The notes beneath the pieces were generated by a model that searched no databases, was not told where the DNA came from, and saw only the letters and a list, made by a program, of their open reading frames with translations. A program made the translations under genes and the position numbers. DNA of 64,000 bases, from NCBI GenBank assembly GCA_050176585.1, contig JBFXHX010000001.1:1-64000 (forward strand), in the 5' to 3' direction. Positions 49,866 through 57,907 of this stretch are shown piece by piece; positions within the stretch are counted from its first letter, which is position 1, and every line of letters begins with the position of its first letter. Origin of the DNA: CAYYWP01 sp050176585. GTDB lineage: Bacteria > Desulfobacterota > Binatia > HRBIN30 > CADEER01.

Positions 49866-50948
49866 TCACTTTTCGCAGACGTAATAGTAGTTCTGTATGT
49901 CGTGCGGCAGACGGTGCATCGCGACCTGCCGGAACCCCGCTTCGGCGAGCAGCTCGCGCGCCTGCTGTTCGCCCCACGCCGCGCCGAGCCCCTCGCCACC
50001 GGCGGCGAGGGACACGGTCATGCAGTGCAGACAGGAGATCGTATAGATGAAGGGCGCGAGCGGGTGGCCGACGTTCTCGTGCAGGTGACTCGACACGCCG
50101 ATGTCCTGCATCAGGTACACGCCGCCGGGGCGCAGCGCCCGGTGGATGTTGCGGAGCACGCGACGCGGGGCGGCCTGGTCGTGCACGGCGTCGAAGGTCA
50201 TCACCAGGTCGAAGGACGCGGGCGCCTCCCAGCTGGCCGCATCGGCCACGTCGTAGGTGACGTTGCGCAGTCCGAGCCGCTCGGCCTCGGCGCGGGCCGC
50301 AGTGATCGCATCAGCGCTGAAATCCACCCCGGTAAAACGGCTGTGCGGAAACGCACGCGCGAGCAGGGCCACCGCGCGACCGGCGCCACAGCCGACATCG
50401 ACCGCATCGATCCCGGCGCGCAAGCGCTCTACCAAGCCGGGGGCAATCGGGAGGATGGAGTCCACCAGCGCCGCGAGCACGGTCTGCTCGCTCTCATCTG
50501 CCATGACGCGGTGGAAGTTCGGGTACGCCGCGTACGGCACCCCGCCGCCGGTTTTGAAGCACTCGACGACGCGGTCCTCGACTGCCGCCAGCACGGGGAT
50601 CCACTGGGCGGTGGCCGCCAAGTTGGCCGGGACGGCGGCGCGGGTGAGCGAAGCCGCGTGCTCGGCCGGCAGGCGATAGGTCCGGTCATGCGCTCGGTAC
50701 TCGATGACGCCGCCGCTCGCCATCGCGCCCAGCCATTCGCGGACGTATCGCTCGTTCAGGCCGGCCGCGCCCGCGAGCGCCTCCGAGGTGAGCGCGTCAT
50801 GCGCCGCCAGCGTGTCGAACAGGCCGGTGCGGTGCCCGATCGACACCATTAGAACGACCGCGGCCTCGTTCAGGCCGTTCAGCAGCCGGTCGGCAAAGCG
50901 CTGGGCGCGCTCGGCGTCGAACCCTTCTCGATTCGCGGTTGCTTCCAT
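49866..50948 (-). CDS. SAM-dependent methyltransferase with N-terminal winged helix
   Basis: The 360-residue protein has an N-terminal winged-helix dimerisation part (GLFDTLAAHDALTSEALAGA, LNERYVREWLGAMASGGVIE) and a Rossmann methyltransferase core with AVDVGCGAGRAVALLARAFP near 178, FTGVDFSADAI and FDLVMTFDAVHDQ. This layout is shared by small-molecule O-methyltransferases and related enzymes. ATG 50948 has GGAGGAG five bases upstream. It diverges from the giant SARP-type regulator with only 65 bases between starts, so that regulator may control it. Substrate is unknown. Confidence 0.87.
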   Translation of the reverse strand: MEATANREGFDAERAQRFADRLLNGLNEAAVVLMVSIGHRTGLFDTLAAHDALTSEALAGAAGLNERYVREWLGAMASGGVIEYRAHDRTYRLPAEHAASLTRAAVPANLAATAQWIPVLAAVEDRVVECFKTGGGVPYAAYPNFHRVMADESEQTVLAALVDSILPIAPGLVERLRAGIDAVDVGCGAGRAVALLARAFPHSRFTGVDFSADAITAARAEAERLGLRNVTYDVADAASWEAPASFDLVMTFDAVHDQAAPRRVLRNIHRALRPGGVYLMQDIGVSSHLHENVGHPLAPFIYTISCLHCMTVSLAAGGEGLGAAWGEQQARELLAEAGFRQVAMHRLPHDIQNYYYVCEK

Positions 50949-51013
50949 TATCTCCTCCTGGCTAGGAATTGAGGCCGCGCCGGTCATGCGCCGCCGCGGC
51001 TGGTGGGTGAACC

Positions 51014-54000
51014 ATGGCGGATGCGCGTGAGAAGCGCGTGAGGCGAGCGTCAACGAAACGTGAAAGCGCCCGGCGGACATCGCGCCGCCCGCCCGCGCCC
51101 GACGGTACCGGCGGGAGCCCCACGCTGTCGCTGCGCGTGCTGGGCGGCTTCGAAGCGCGCGCACCGAGCGGTGAGCCGCTCGTATTCTCGGCGCGTAAAC
51201 CGGCCGCGCTGCTCTGTTATCTCGCCTTCCACGCCGGCGTGGCGCAAGCGCGCGACAAGCTCGCCAGCCTCCTCTGGGAGGACCGGGCGCACGAGCAAGC
51301 GCGCGGCAGCCTGCGCCAGGCGCTGACCACGTTGCGCCGGACGCTGCCGGTGTCGGCGCTGCGGGCGGATGGCGAGGCGGTCACTTTGGCGAACGGTGCG
51401 GTCGCGGTAGACGCGCTCGCGTTTCGCGAATGCCTGGAGCGCGCGGCGCTGGAAGCCGCGATCGGGCTCTATCAAGGAGAGCTGCTCGAGGGCTTCCATC
51501 CGGATGCGCCCGCATTCGAAGAGTGGTTGCGCGCCGAGCGCGAGCTGCTGCACCAGCAGGCACTCGAGGCGCTCGCCGGTCTGCTGCAGCACCAGCGCAC
51601 GGCCGGGCAACGGGACCCGGCCATCCGCACTGCGGTCCGCCTGCTCGCCCTCGACCCGCTGCGGGAAGATGTTCATCGCGCGTTGATGACGCTGTACGCC
51701 GAATCCGGGCAGCGTGCCAGCGCACTGCGGCAATACCGGCTCTGCCGCGAGCTCCTGTCCTCCGAGCTCGGCGCGCAACCAGAGCCCGCGACCGAGGAGC
51801 TGCACACCAACATCCGCGCAGGTCGCCTCTCGCCGGCGGCGGAAGCGGCCGCGGCGCCGAGCGGGAGCGGCGCGGCGGAGGTCGACCCCCCAGCCGCTGA
51901 GTTGCGCCCCGTCACCGCCCTCTGCGCGGCTTTCGCGGCCGACGTGCGGGATCCCGAGCGGCTGCGCGACGGCGTCGCCCGTCTGCGCGCCGCCGCGGCT
52001 GAGCACATCCGGCAATTCGGCGGCACGCTGATCGGCGCGCTCGGCGACAGCGTCACTGCCGTGTTCGGCGTTCCCCACGCGCGCAGTCGCGATACCGAGC
52101 TCGCGGCGCGGGCAGCACTCGCGCTGCGCGACCAGAGCGGCGTGCCCGTGCGCATCGGCGTCGCCACCGGACAAGTGATGGTCCAGCACAGTGCCGGTGC
52201 GGCACCGGCGGTGTTGGCGGGGTCGGCGCTCAGCGACGCCGCGGCGCTGCAGGCGGCAGCCGCGACTGGCGAAATCCTCGCCAGCGCCGCCGTTCAACGC
52301 GCCGTTGCCGCGCGCATGCGCTGCGAGCGGGCCGGCGCTGCGCGCTGGCGGCTGACCGGACCGACGGACTCCGGCGGCGACGCGGCGGGGTTGCCGTTCG
52401 TGGGACGCCGCGCTGAGCGCCGGTTACTCGAGAGCGCGCTCGCGGCCTGCGTAGATGACCGGCGCGGGCAGGGTGTCCTGGTGCGCGGTGATGCCGGCCT
52501 CGGCAAGACGCGGCTGGTCGAAGAAGTGGCACGGCGCGCCGAGACCAGCGGGGTCGCCGTGCACCGGAGCGCGCTGCTCGACTTCGGCGTCGGCAGCGGG
52601 CGCGACGCGGTGGCCATGCTGCTCTGCAGCTTGCTCGATCTCCCGGCGCGCGCCGATGCGGACGACCGCGCCGCCGCCGTCGCGAGCTCCAGCCTGACCG
52701 GTGCGCTGCAGCCGCGCGAGCTCGCCTGTCTGTACGAGCTCCTCGAGGTGCCCCAGCCCGCGGCGCTGCGCCCGGTGGCCGACGCGCTCGACGCCCGCGG
52801 CCGCGCGCACGGGCACGCCGCGGCGCTGAGCGCGGTATTGCACCGCGCCGCGGCCGAACGGCCGTTGATGGTGGTGGTCGATGACGTGCACTGGGCCGAC
52901 GCGCCGACGTACGAGCTGCTCGGCACGTTGCTCAACGCGGCCAGCGATTGCGCCGCGTTGATCGTCTTCTGTGCGCGACGCGAAGGCGTTCCGGCCGATG
53001 CGCCGTGGCGCAGTGGCCGCCTGCGCGTGCCCTTCGGGGTAGTGGAGCTCGCCCCGCTGCGCGACGACGAGGCGGCCGCGCTCGCGGCCGAGTTCGGCGG
53101 CGTGGACGAGGCGGTCGCGAGCGAGTGCGTGCGCCGGGCGGAAGGCAATCCGCTCTTCCTCGAGCAGCTCTTGCGCGGCGTCGCCGCCGGTGAGACGGCA
53201 TTGCCGGACACCGTCCACAGCCTGGTCCAGGCGCGCCTCGACGGACTCGCCCCGCTCGATCGCCGCGCCGCCCAGGCGGCGTCGGTCGTGGGTCAGCGGT
53301 TCGCGCTCGGCACCGTGCGCCATCTGCTCGCACGCCCGGAGTATAGCGGCGACGCGCTCCTCGACGCGGCACTGGTCCACCCCGACGGCGACGAGTTGCG
53401 CTTCTGCCACGCGCTCGTGCACGACGGCGTGTACGCTTCGCTGCTCGACAGCGAGCGCATCGCGCTGCACCGCCGCGCCGCGGCGTGGTTCGGCGGGCGC
53501 GATGCCGTGTTACATGCCGAGCAACTCGACCGCGCCGGCGACCCGGGCGCCGCGGATGCCTATCGGGAAGCCGCCGAAGGCGAGGCGTCGCAGGCACGGT
53601 TCGAGCGGGCCGTCGCGCTCGCCGAGCGCGGCGCCGCCCTGGCCGGGTTCGGGACCCTCTGGCATAACTTGACCTGCGCGCGCGGGGATTGGTTGCTCGA
53701 ACTCGGCCGCCCCGCGGACGCCTTGACCGCCTTCGAAGCTGCGCGCGACGCCGGCGGTGGCGATGCCGAACTCTGCCGTGCCGCGATGGGCATCGCCGCA
53801 TGTTTGCGCGTGCTCGAGCAGCCGCGCGCGGCCCTCACCGCGCTGGATGAGGCGGCCGGCGCCGCAGCTCGCGCCGGGCTCACCGCCCCGCTCGCCACGT
53901 TGCACTACCTCCGCGGCAACCTGCACTTCCCGCTCGGCGAGATCGAGGCCTGCTTGGCGGAGCACAAGACCGCGCTCCGCGCGGCGCGCACCAGCGGCTC

Positions 54001-54871
54001 GGCTTTCGACGAAGCCCGCGCGCTGAGCGGCTTGGGCGATGCGTACTACCTGCGGGGCGACATCGGCGAAGCGCTGCGCCATTACGAACGCTGTCTGGCG
54101 CTCGCGCGCCAGCACGGCTTCGGGCGCATCGAAGTCGCCAATCTCCATATGCACAGCATCACGTTGCTGTACCACGGCGACGCCGTGGCAGCGTTGCAGG
54201 GCGTCGATGAAGCAATCGAGCGCACCCGCGCGATCGGCCATCGCCGCGCCGAGGTGGTGGCGCGCACCTGTGCGTGCGACATTCTACTGTTTGCCGGCGC
54301 GTGGGAGCAGCTCGCCGCCGCCGGTGCGGCGATCGAGCCGTTGGCGCGCGATCTCGGCACAGCTAGCCTCGCGGTGCAGGGCGTGGCGTGCCGCGGCTTC
54401 GCCGCCGCGCGGCGCGGGCGGATCTCCGAGGGCGTCGCGCTCGTCCGGAGCGCGTGCAGTGCGATCAAGGGGAGCGGGACGACGTTCATCGGACCGACCC
54501 TGCTGGGTATGCTGGCGGCCGTAACGACCGATGCCGCGGAGCGCGCCGCCGCGCTGGCGGAGGCGGAGCGGCAGCTGGCGGCCGGCACCGTCAGCCACAA
54601 TCACTTCGCGTTTCGGCCCCTCGCCATGACGGCGTGCCTGGCGGCCGGCGATCCGGCCGCCGTGGAGCGACACTGCGCCGCGCTCGAGGAATACAGCGTC
54701 GGGCCGAAGCTGTTTTGGATTCGCTTCTTCAGCGCCTGGGGGCGCGCGCTGGCGAAACACGCGCGCGGCACCGGCGACCGCGCTGGGCTGGAACGCCTGC
54801 GCGCCGAGGCCGTCGCCAGCGGCCTCGGCAGTGCGGTGGCGTTGCTGGATGCGGCACTCAGCGGGCGCTAG
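51014..54871 (+). CDS. Giant SARP-family regulator: BTAD, cyclase-like, AAA ATPase, TPR
   Basis: The 1285-residue regulator has a winged-helix DNA-binding domain (about 36-136, LRVLGGFEARAPSGEPLVF), a BTAD domain (137-272, EAAIGLYQGELLEGF), and a degenerate class III nucleotide-cyclase homology domain (293-455, LIGALGDSVTAVFGVPHARS). An AAA/STAND ATPase follows with Walker A GDAGLGKTRLVEE near 491 and Walker B VVVDDVHWADAPT near 619, then TPR repeats (about 850-1285). Large SARP/LAL-like proteins sense signals and switch on clustered genes, often for secondary metabolites. The cyclase part lacks an obvious metal-binding Asp pair, so it is probably a sensor. Its 3' end overlaps the third peptide gene by 14 bases on the opposite strand. 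Confidence 0.9.
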   Translation: MADAREKRVRRASTKRESARRTSRRPPAPDGTGGSPTLSLRVLGGFEARAPSGEPLVFSARKPAALLCYLAFHAGVAQARDKLASLLWEDRAHEQARGSLRQALTTLRRTLPVSALRADGEAVTLANGAVAVDALAFRECLERAALEAAIGLYQGELLEGFHPDAPAFEEWLRAERELLHQQALEALAGLLQHQRTAGQRDPAIRTAVRLLALDPLREDVHRALMTLYAESGQRASALRQYRLCRELLSSELGAQPEPATEELHTNIRAGRLSPAAEAAAAPSGSGAAEVDPPAAELRPVTALCAAFAADVRDPERLRDGVARLRAAAAEHIRQFGGTLIGALGDSVTAVFGVPHARSRDTELAARAALALRDQSGVPVRIGVATGQVMVQHSAGAAPAVLAGSALSDAAALQAAAATGEILASAAVQRAVAARMRCERAGAARWRLTGPTDSGGDAAGLPFVGRRAERRLLESALAACVDDRRGQGVLVRGDAGLGKTRLVEEVARRAETSGVAVHRSALLDFGVGSGRDAVAMLLCSLLDLPARADADDRAAAVASSSLTGALQPRELACLYELLEVPQPAALRPVADALDARGRAHGHAAALSAVLHRAAAERPLMVVVDDVHWADAPTYELLGTLLNAASDCAALIVFCARREGVPADAPWRSGRLRVPFGVVELAPLRDDEAAALAAEFGGVDEAVASECVRRAEGNPLFLEQLLRGVAAGETALPDTVHSLVQARLDGLAPLDRRAAQAASVVGQRFALGTVRHLLARPEYSGDALLDAALVHPDGDELRFCHALVHDGVYASLLDSERIALHRRAAAWFGGRDAVLHAEQLDRAGDPGAADAYREAAEGEASQARFERAVALAERGAALAGFGTLWHNLTCARGDWLLELGRPADALTAFEAARDAGGGDAELCRAAMGIAACLRVLEQPRAALTALDEAAGAAARAGLTAPLATLHYLRGNLHFPLGEIEACLAEHKTALRAARTSGSAFDEARALSGLGDAYYLRGDIGEALRHYERCLALARQHGFGRIEVANLHMHSITLLYHGDAVAALQGVDEAIERTRAIGHRRAEVVARTCACDILLFAGAWEQLAAAGAAIEPLARDLGTASLAVQGVACRGFAAARRGRISEGVALVRSACSAIKGSGTTFIGPTLLGMLAAVTTDAAERAAALAEAERQLAAGTVSHNHFAFRPLAMTACLAAGDPAAVERHCAALEEYSVGPKLFWIRFFSAWGRALAKHARGTGDRAGLERLRAEAVASGLGSAVALLDAALSGR

Positions 54872-55028
54872 CGGCGCAGTCGCGCCGCGCGGAGCCGGCG
54901 AACGCGCTCGGGCGCGGGCGTGCGACCGGGCGGGAGTCGGGACGCCGGCGCCCTGACGCCGCGGGCGCGCGCCACTCGTCGGGGGTGGTCAACACCAGGA
55001 AAGCCAGTGCATTCTTGATCGAGAGCAT
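54858..55028 (-). CDS. Small tandem peptide, copy 3 (56 aa)
   Basis: The last of three paralogous small genes. It starts MLSIKNALAFLVLTTPDEWR; after the shared core the tail diverges (PAASGRRRPDSRPVARP and onward) and is longer than in the other copies, with one Cys near the end. AGGAGAT sits exactly seven bases before the ATG, the same spacing as the other copies. It differs from copy 2 only at silent positions within the core (AAT/AAC, GCT/GCC). It converges with and overlaps the regulator gene by 14 bases. No known family was recognised. Confidence 0.75.
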   Translation of the reverse strand: MLSIKNALAFLVLTTPDEWRAPAASGRRRPDSRPVARPRPSAFAGSARRDCAASAR

Positions 55029-55068
55029 TTTCGTTATCTCCTCTACGCGCACTTCTCGCAGACGAACG

Positions 55069-55209
55069 TCACCCGGCCGTGAACTGCGCAGCACTGCATG
55101 AAACCGCGGCTCGGCTGCCGGGCCGGCGCTTCGAGGCCGCGGGCGCGCGCCACTCGTCGGGGGTGGTCAACACCAGGAAGGCCAGTGCGTTCTTCACCGT
55201 GGACATCAT
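55069..55209 (-). CDS. Small tandem peptide, copy 2 (46 aa)
   Basis: A 46-residue peptide beginning MMSTVKNALAFLVLTTPDEW, then RAPAASKRRPGSRAAVS and a short tail with one Cys. AGGAGGT (55217-55223) lies seven bases before the ATG. It starts 40 bases after the copy 1 stop and ends 40 bases before the copy 3 start, so the three form one transcript. The basic tail and short hydrophobic core (ALAFLVL) are visible; function is unknown. Confidence 0.78.
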   Translation of the reverse strand: MMSTVKNALAFLVLTTPDEWRAPAASKRRPGSRAAVSCSAAQFTAG

Positions 55210-55249
55210 GTTCGTTACCTCCTCTGCACGCGCTTCTCGCAGACGAACG

Positions 55250-55393
55250 TCACGCGGCCGTGAACTGCGCGTTAGCGCAGCGTGAAACCGCGGCTCGGCT
55301 GCCGGGCCGGCGCTTCGAGGCTGCGGGCGCGCGCCACTCGTCGGGGGTGGTCAACACCAGGAAGGCCAGTGCGTTCTTCACCGTGGACATCAT
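55250..55393 (-). CDS. Small tandem peptide, copy 1 (47 aa)
   Basis: First gene of the tandem set, a 47-residue peptide identical to copy 2 through RAAVS and then diverging (RCANAQFTAA, one Cys). AGGAGGT (55401-55407) is a near-perfect ribosome site seven bases from the ATG. One codon in the shared core differs silently from copy 2 (GCA/GCG). The promoter must lie in the 177 bases shared with the divergent exporter gene. A precursor-peptide, toxin or small regulator role is possible but unsupported. Confidence 0.78.
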   Translation of the reverse strand: MMSTVKNALAFLVLTTPDEWRAPAASKRRPGSRAAVSRCANAQFTAA

Positions 55394-55473
55394 GTTCGTT
55401 ACCTCCTCTGCACGCGCTTCTCGCAGACGGACGTCACGCGGCCGTGAAATGAGCGTTAGCGCAGCGTGAAAGC

Positions 55474-55579
55474 GTGCGCCCCGAGCGGCCCACTTCGCCG
55501 TCGGCGATGGGCCTGATAAGGCACATGCTGCCCGACTGCACTTCGCGGGCAGGGTCAGGAGAATTGGCGCATGGCGCAC
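55474..55579 (+). promoter_or_regulatory. Structured leader of the Gdx/SugE gene
   Basis: Two hairpins precede the gene: 55487-55513 (GGCCCA and TCGCC arms, GTC loop) and 55528-55552 (CTGCCCG/CGGGCAG). GTGCGCC at 55474-55480 can pair with GGCGCA at 55566-55571 or GGCGCAC at 55573-55579, which flank the ATG. SugE/Gdx genes are often under guanidine riboswitches, but I cannot match a known class by eye. Confidence 0.4.
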
Positions 55580-55903
55580 CGAACGGCGTGGATGATTCTC
55601 TTCTTCGCAGGCTTGCTGGAGATCGCCTGGGCGATCGGGCTCAAGTACACCGACGGGTTGACCCGCTTGTGGCCAAGCGTGGTGACCGGGCTCTTGATGG
55701 CCGCCAGCCTCTATTGCCTGGCGCTGGCGGTGAAGACGCTACCGGTCGGCACCAGTTACGCGATCTGGACGGGCATCGGCGCCACCGGCACGGCGGTGCT
55801 CGGGATCCTGCTGTTCTCCGAGTCGGCGGCGCTCGGTCGGCTGCTCTCGCTGGCGCTGATCGTGATCGGCATCATCGGATTAAAGCTCACCGCACCCGGA
55901 TGA
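55571..55903 (+). CDS. SMR-family exporter, Gdx/SugE type
   Basis: The 110-residue four-helix protein has the central glutamate in LLEIAWAIGLKYTDGLTRLW and the Gdx-type stretch TLPVGTSYAIWTGIGATGTA, with a GLKL ending. Members of this branch export guanidinium by proton antiport, unlike EmrE, which exports drugs. AGGAGA lies nine bases before ATG 55571. It diverges from the tandem peptide genes, which may or may not be functionally linked. Confidence 0.88.
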   Translation: MAHRTAWMILFFAGLLEIAWAIGLKYTDGLTRLWPSVVTGLLMAASLYCLALAVKTLPVGTSYAIWTGIGATGTAVLGILLFSESAALGRLLSLALIVIGIIGLKLTAPG

Positions 55904-56151
55904 GCGCGGGGGGCGTGTTGACGCGCGGCATTGATGTCACGCGTCGGGTGCACGTGTCGCCTGCAGTTTGTCTTCCGCTGCTCGCTTGACTACACCGGCG
56001 CACACTGTCGCTGGGTGCAGGCGGGGAGCGGGTTGACGAGGTGGCGGGAACGCAGGGCTGCACGCTGTCATTCGGCGCCGCAACTCCGCGATCGCTCTCT
56101 CCCTACCTAACCTGAACCCCGTAACCCCGTTCGCTGTGTGAGGAGGCGTCC

Positions 56152-56979
56152 ATGTCGAGGTGGTCGGTAGCGGTTGCGCTGCTCGTGTCGGCGGCGGTCG
56201 CGAGTTGTAGCCTGGTGCGGTCTGAGCCCCCGGCGGCGGTTTCGGCCTCGCCGGTGATCGATCGCATCACGCAACGCGGCGAGCTCCGGGTCGGGACCTC
56301 GGGGCATCAACCGCCGCTCACCGCCGTGGCCAAGGACGGCTCGCTGATCGGGTTCGACATCGACCTCGCGCGCGCGCTGGCCGAGGCCATGGGCGCGAAA
56401 CTCACGCTGGTGCAGATGCCGTTCGCCGACCTGCTGCCGGCGCTCAAGCGCGGCGAGCTGGACATGGTGTTGTCGGGACTCACGATGACGCCGCAGCGGA
56501 ATCTGCAAGTCGCCTTCGTCGGCCCGTACCTGGTTTCCGGTATGTCGATCCTCACGAAATCGAAGACGATGGCGAATCTGCGCAAAGCGGAAGAGATCGA
56601 TACGCCGGACGTCAGCCTCGCCGTGCTCAGCAGCTCCACGGCGGTGAAGTTCGCACAGGACGCGGTGCCGAAGGCGAAGCTGGTCACGGTGGCGACGCTC
56701 GACGAGGGCGTGGAGCTGGTTCGCCAGGGCAAAGTCGATGCGCTGCTCGCGGATCACCCGTTCTGCGAGGTGACCGTGTACCGCTATCGCAACGACGATC
56801 TCGCCACGCTCGAGACGCCCTTCACGTTCGAGCCGCTCGGCATCGCGCTGCCGCCGAATGACGCGCTGCTGATCAACTGGACACAGAACGCGCTGGCGGA
56901 CCTCGACGACTCGGGTGCCATCTACGACATGATGTACCAGTGGTTCGAAAAGGACGATTGGGTACAGCAGCTGCGCTGA
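56152..56979 (+). CDS. Amino-acid-type ABC transporter substrate-binding lipoprotein
   Basis: The 275-residue protein has a lipoprotein signal ending in VASC (Cys19) and the SBP family 3 pattern: RGELRVGTSGHQPPLTAV, LIGFDIDLARALAEAMGAKL, GELDMVLSGLTMTPQRNLQV and KVDALLADHPFCEVTVY. It should bind an amino acid or small polar ligand in the periplasm. No permease or ATPase genes are adjacent, so it is an orphan binding protein or serves a system elsewhere. AGGAGG six bases before ATG 56152 fixes the start. Confidence 0.9.
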   Translation: MSRWSVAVALLVSAAVASCSLVRSEPPAAVSASPVIDRITQRGELRVGTSGHQPPLTAVAKDGSLIGFDIDLARALAEAMGAKLTLVQMPFADLLPALKRGELDMVLSGLTMTPQRNLQVAFVGPYLVSGMSILTKSKTMANLRKAEEIDTPDVSLAVLSSSTAVKFAQDAVPKAKLVTVATLDEGVELVRQGKVDALLADHPFCEVTVYRYRNDDLATLETPFTFEPLGIALPPNDALLINWTQNALADLDDSGAIYDMMYQWFEKDDWVQQLR

Positions 56980-57274
56980 GCTTCCACCCAGCGCCGCACC
57001 GCCTGTCCTCGACGCAAGGACGCGGAGCCGCCGGAGGCATACCTCAGCGCGGCGGCGCTGAATCACCTGGCTCTAGCACCGCCGGCGAGCACGGCACATG
57101 CCGCAGTGCATCGCACAACTACCGCGGTCGTAAATTTGCAATTTCGACGCTTGGTGTTGCGTAGCATAGGTGGGCCGGCGGGCGGCGGCCCCGACAATGG
57201 CGATTGCGCTGCGCAGTGTCGCACCCTGCTGATTACGCCGCGGTGCTCGGCGTCTCCTCGCTCCTGACGCCGCC
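56980..57274. other. Intergenic region before the decayed gene
   Basis: 295 bases with no supported gene. Its right end merges into the pseudogene, whose true 5' end cannot be located. Confidence 0.45.
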
Positions 57275-57788
57275 GGCGAGCTACAGCCAGACGGGTGCTG
57301 CAAAGAGGGCGCGACGCGCACCGGAGGACGTGGAGCCAGTTCACTGCGCAGGAGAACACGTTCGGGGGTACCGGGTTGTCCAACGAACACTCCCACCGAC
57401 CAATACCCCGACTGAGACGCCGAGAGATACCGACCGCGACCGAAACTCCCACGGCGACCAACACGCCATCGCCGACCGGGACGCCGACGGTCGGGCTGAC
57501 CAGAACGCGCGAGCCGGACGGTGCGGCCTGCCAGGATCCGTCCGGCTGCCTGTCCGGCAACTGCGTCGACGACGTGTGCTGCGCGGACCCGTCCTGTCCG
57601 CCGGGTGAATCCTGCGCGCGCGCAACCCCGCGTCTGCACGGGGGACATTCCGGCCCCTGCGCCGGCGCTGTGGCCGCACGGCTTTGTGGATTCTCGTCGC
57701 GGCCTTGGTCGCGGTCGGCAGCCTGGCGATGTTCCGCGGAGGCGCCGCTCGCGTTGACCGATTCGCCCGCGGCGGCGGGCGATCGTAA
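57275..57788 (+). pseudogene. Decayed Cys-rich TPT-linker surface protein
   Basis: Pieces of one protein type appear in order but in different frames. GVPGCPTNTPTD is in one frame and PPTNTPTETP in the next. TATETPTATNTPSPTGTPTV followed by CQDPSGCLSGNCVDDVCC and PSCPPGESC is in the third. AQPRVCTGDIPAPAPALWP comes next in another frame, and a C-terminal membrane anchor, ALWILVAALVAVGSLAMF, ends at TAA 57786-57788. At least three frameshifts are needed to join them, more than a single sequencing error would explain. Intact relatives carry a TPT linker, Cys module and C-terminal anchor. Confidence 0.65.
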
Positions 57789-57907
57789 GGTAGGCGCCGC
57801 GGCGGCTCCGCGCGCCGTTCAGACAGGACCTCCGCGCGCTCGCCGCCGCTGGATCACGTCGCACGGCGCGACTGGCCCTGGCGGTCCGATGCAGGTAGTG
57901 ATCCGCC

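Larger units (their letters stand above)
54961..55470. repeat. Three ~180-bp tandem repeats carrying the small peptide genes
   Basis: Units start at about 54961, 55139 and 55323 (periods 178 and 184), each beginning GCGGGCGCGCGCCACTCGTC. Each unit holds one peptide gene on the minus strand, its ribosome site and a 40-base spacer. The last unit decays near 55470. Confidence 0.9.

Noticed and set aside
49866..51164. A 432-codon version of the methyltransferase
   Set aside because: The extra N-terminus crosses the divergent regulator start; ATG 50948 has GGAGGAG at the right distance.
55079..55469. Repeated plus-strand frames in the tandem array (RRFEAAGARHSSGVVNTRKA)
   Set aside because: They lack ribosome sites. 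The minus-strand peptides have near-perfect sites at constant spacing, and base changes are silent in the minus frame.
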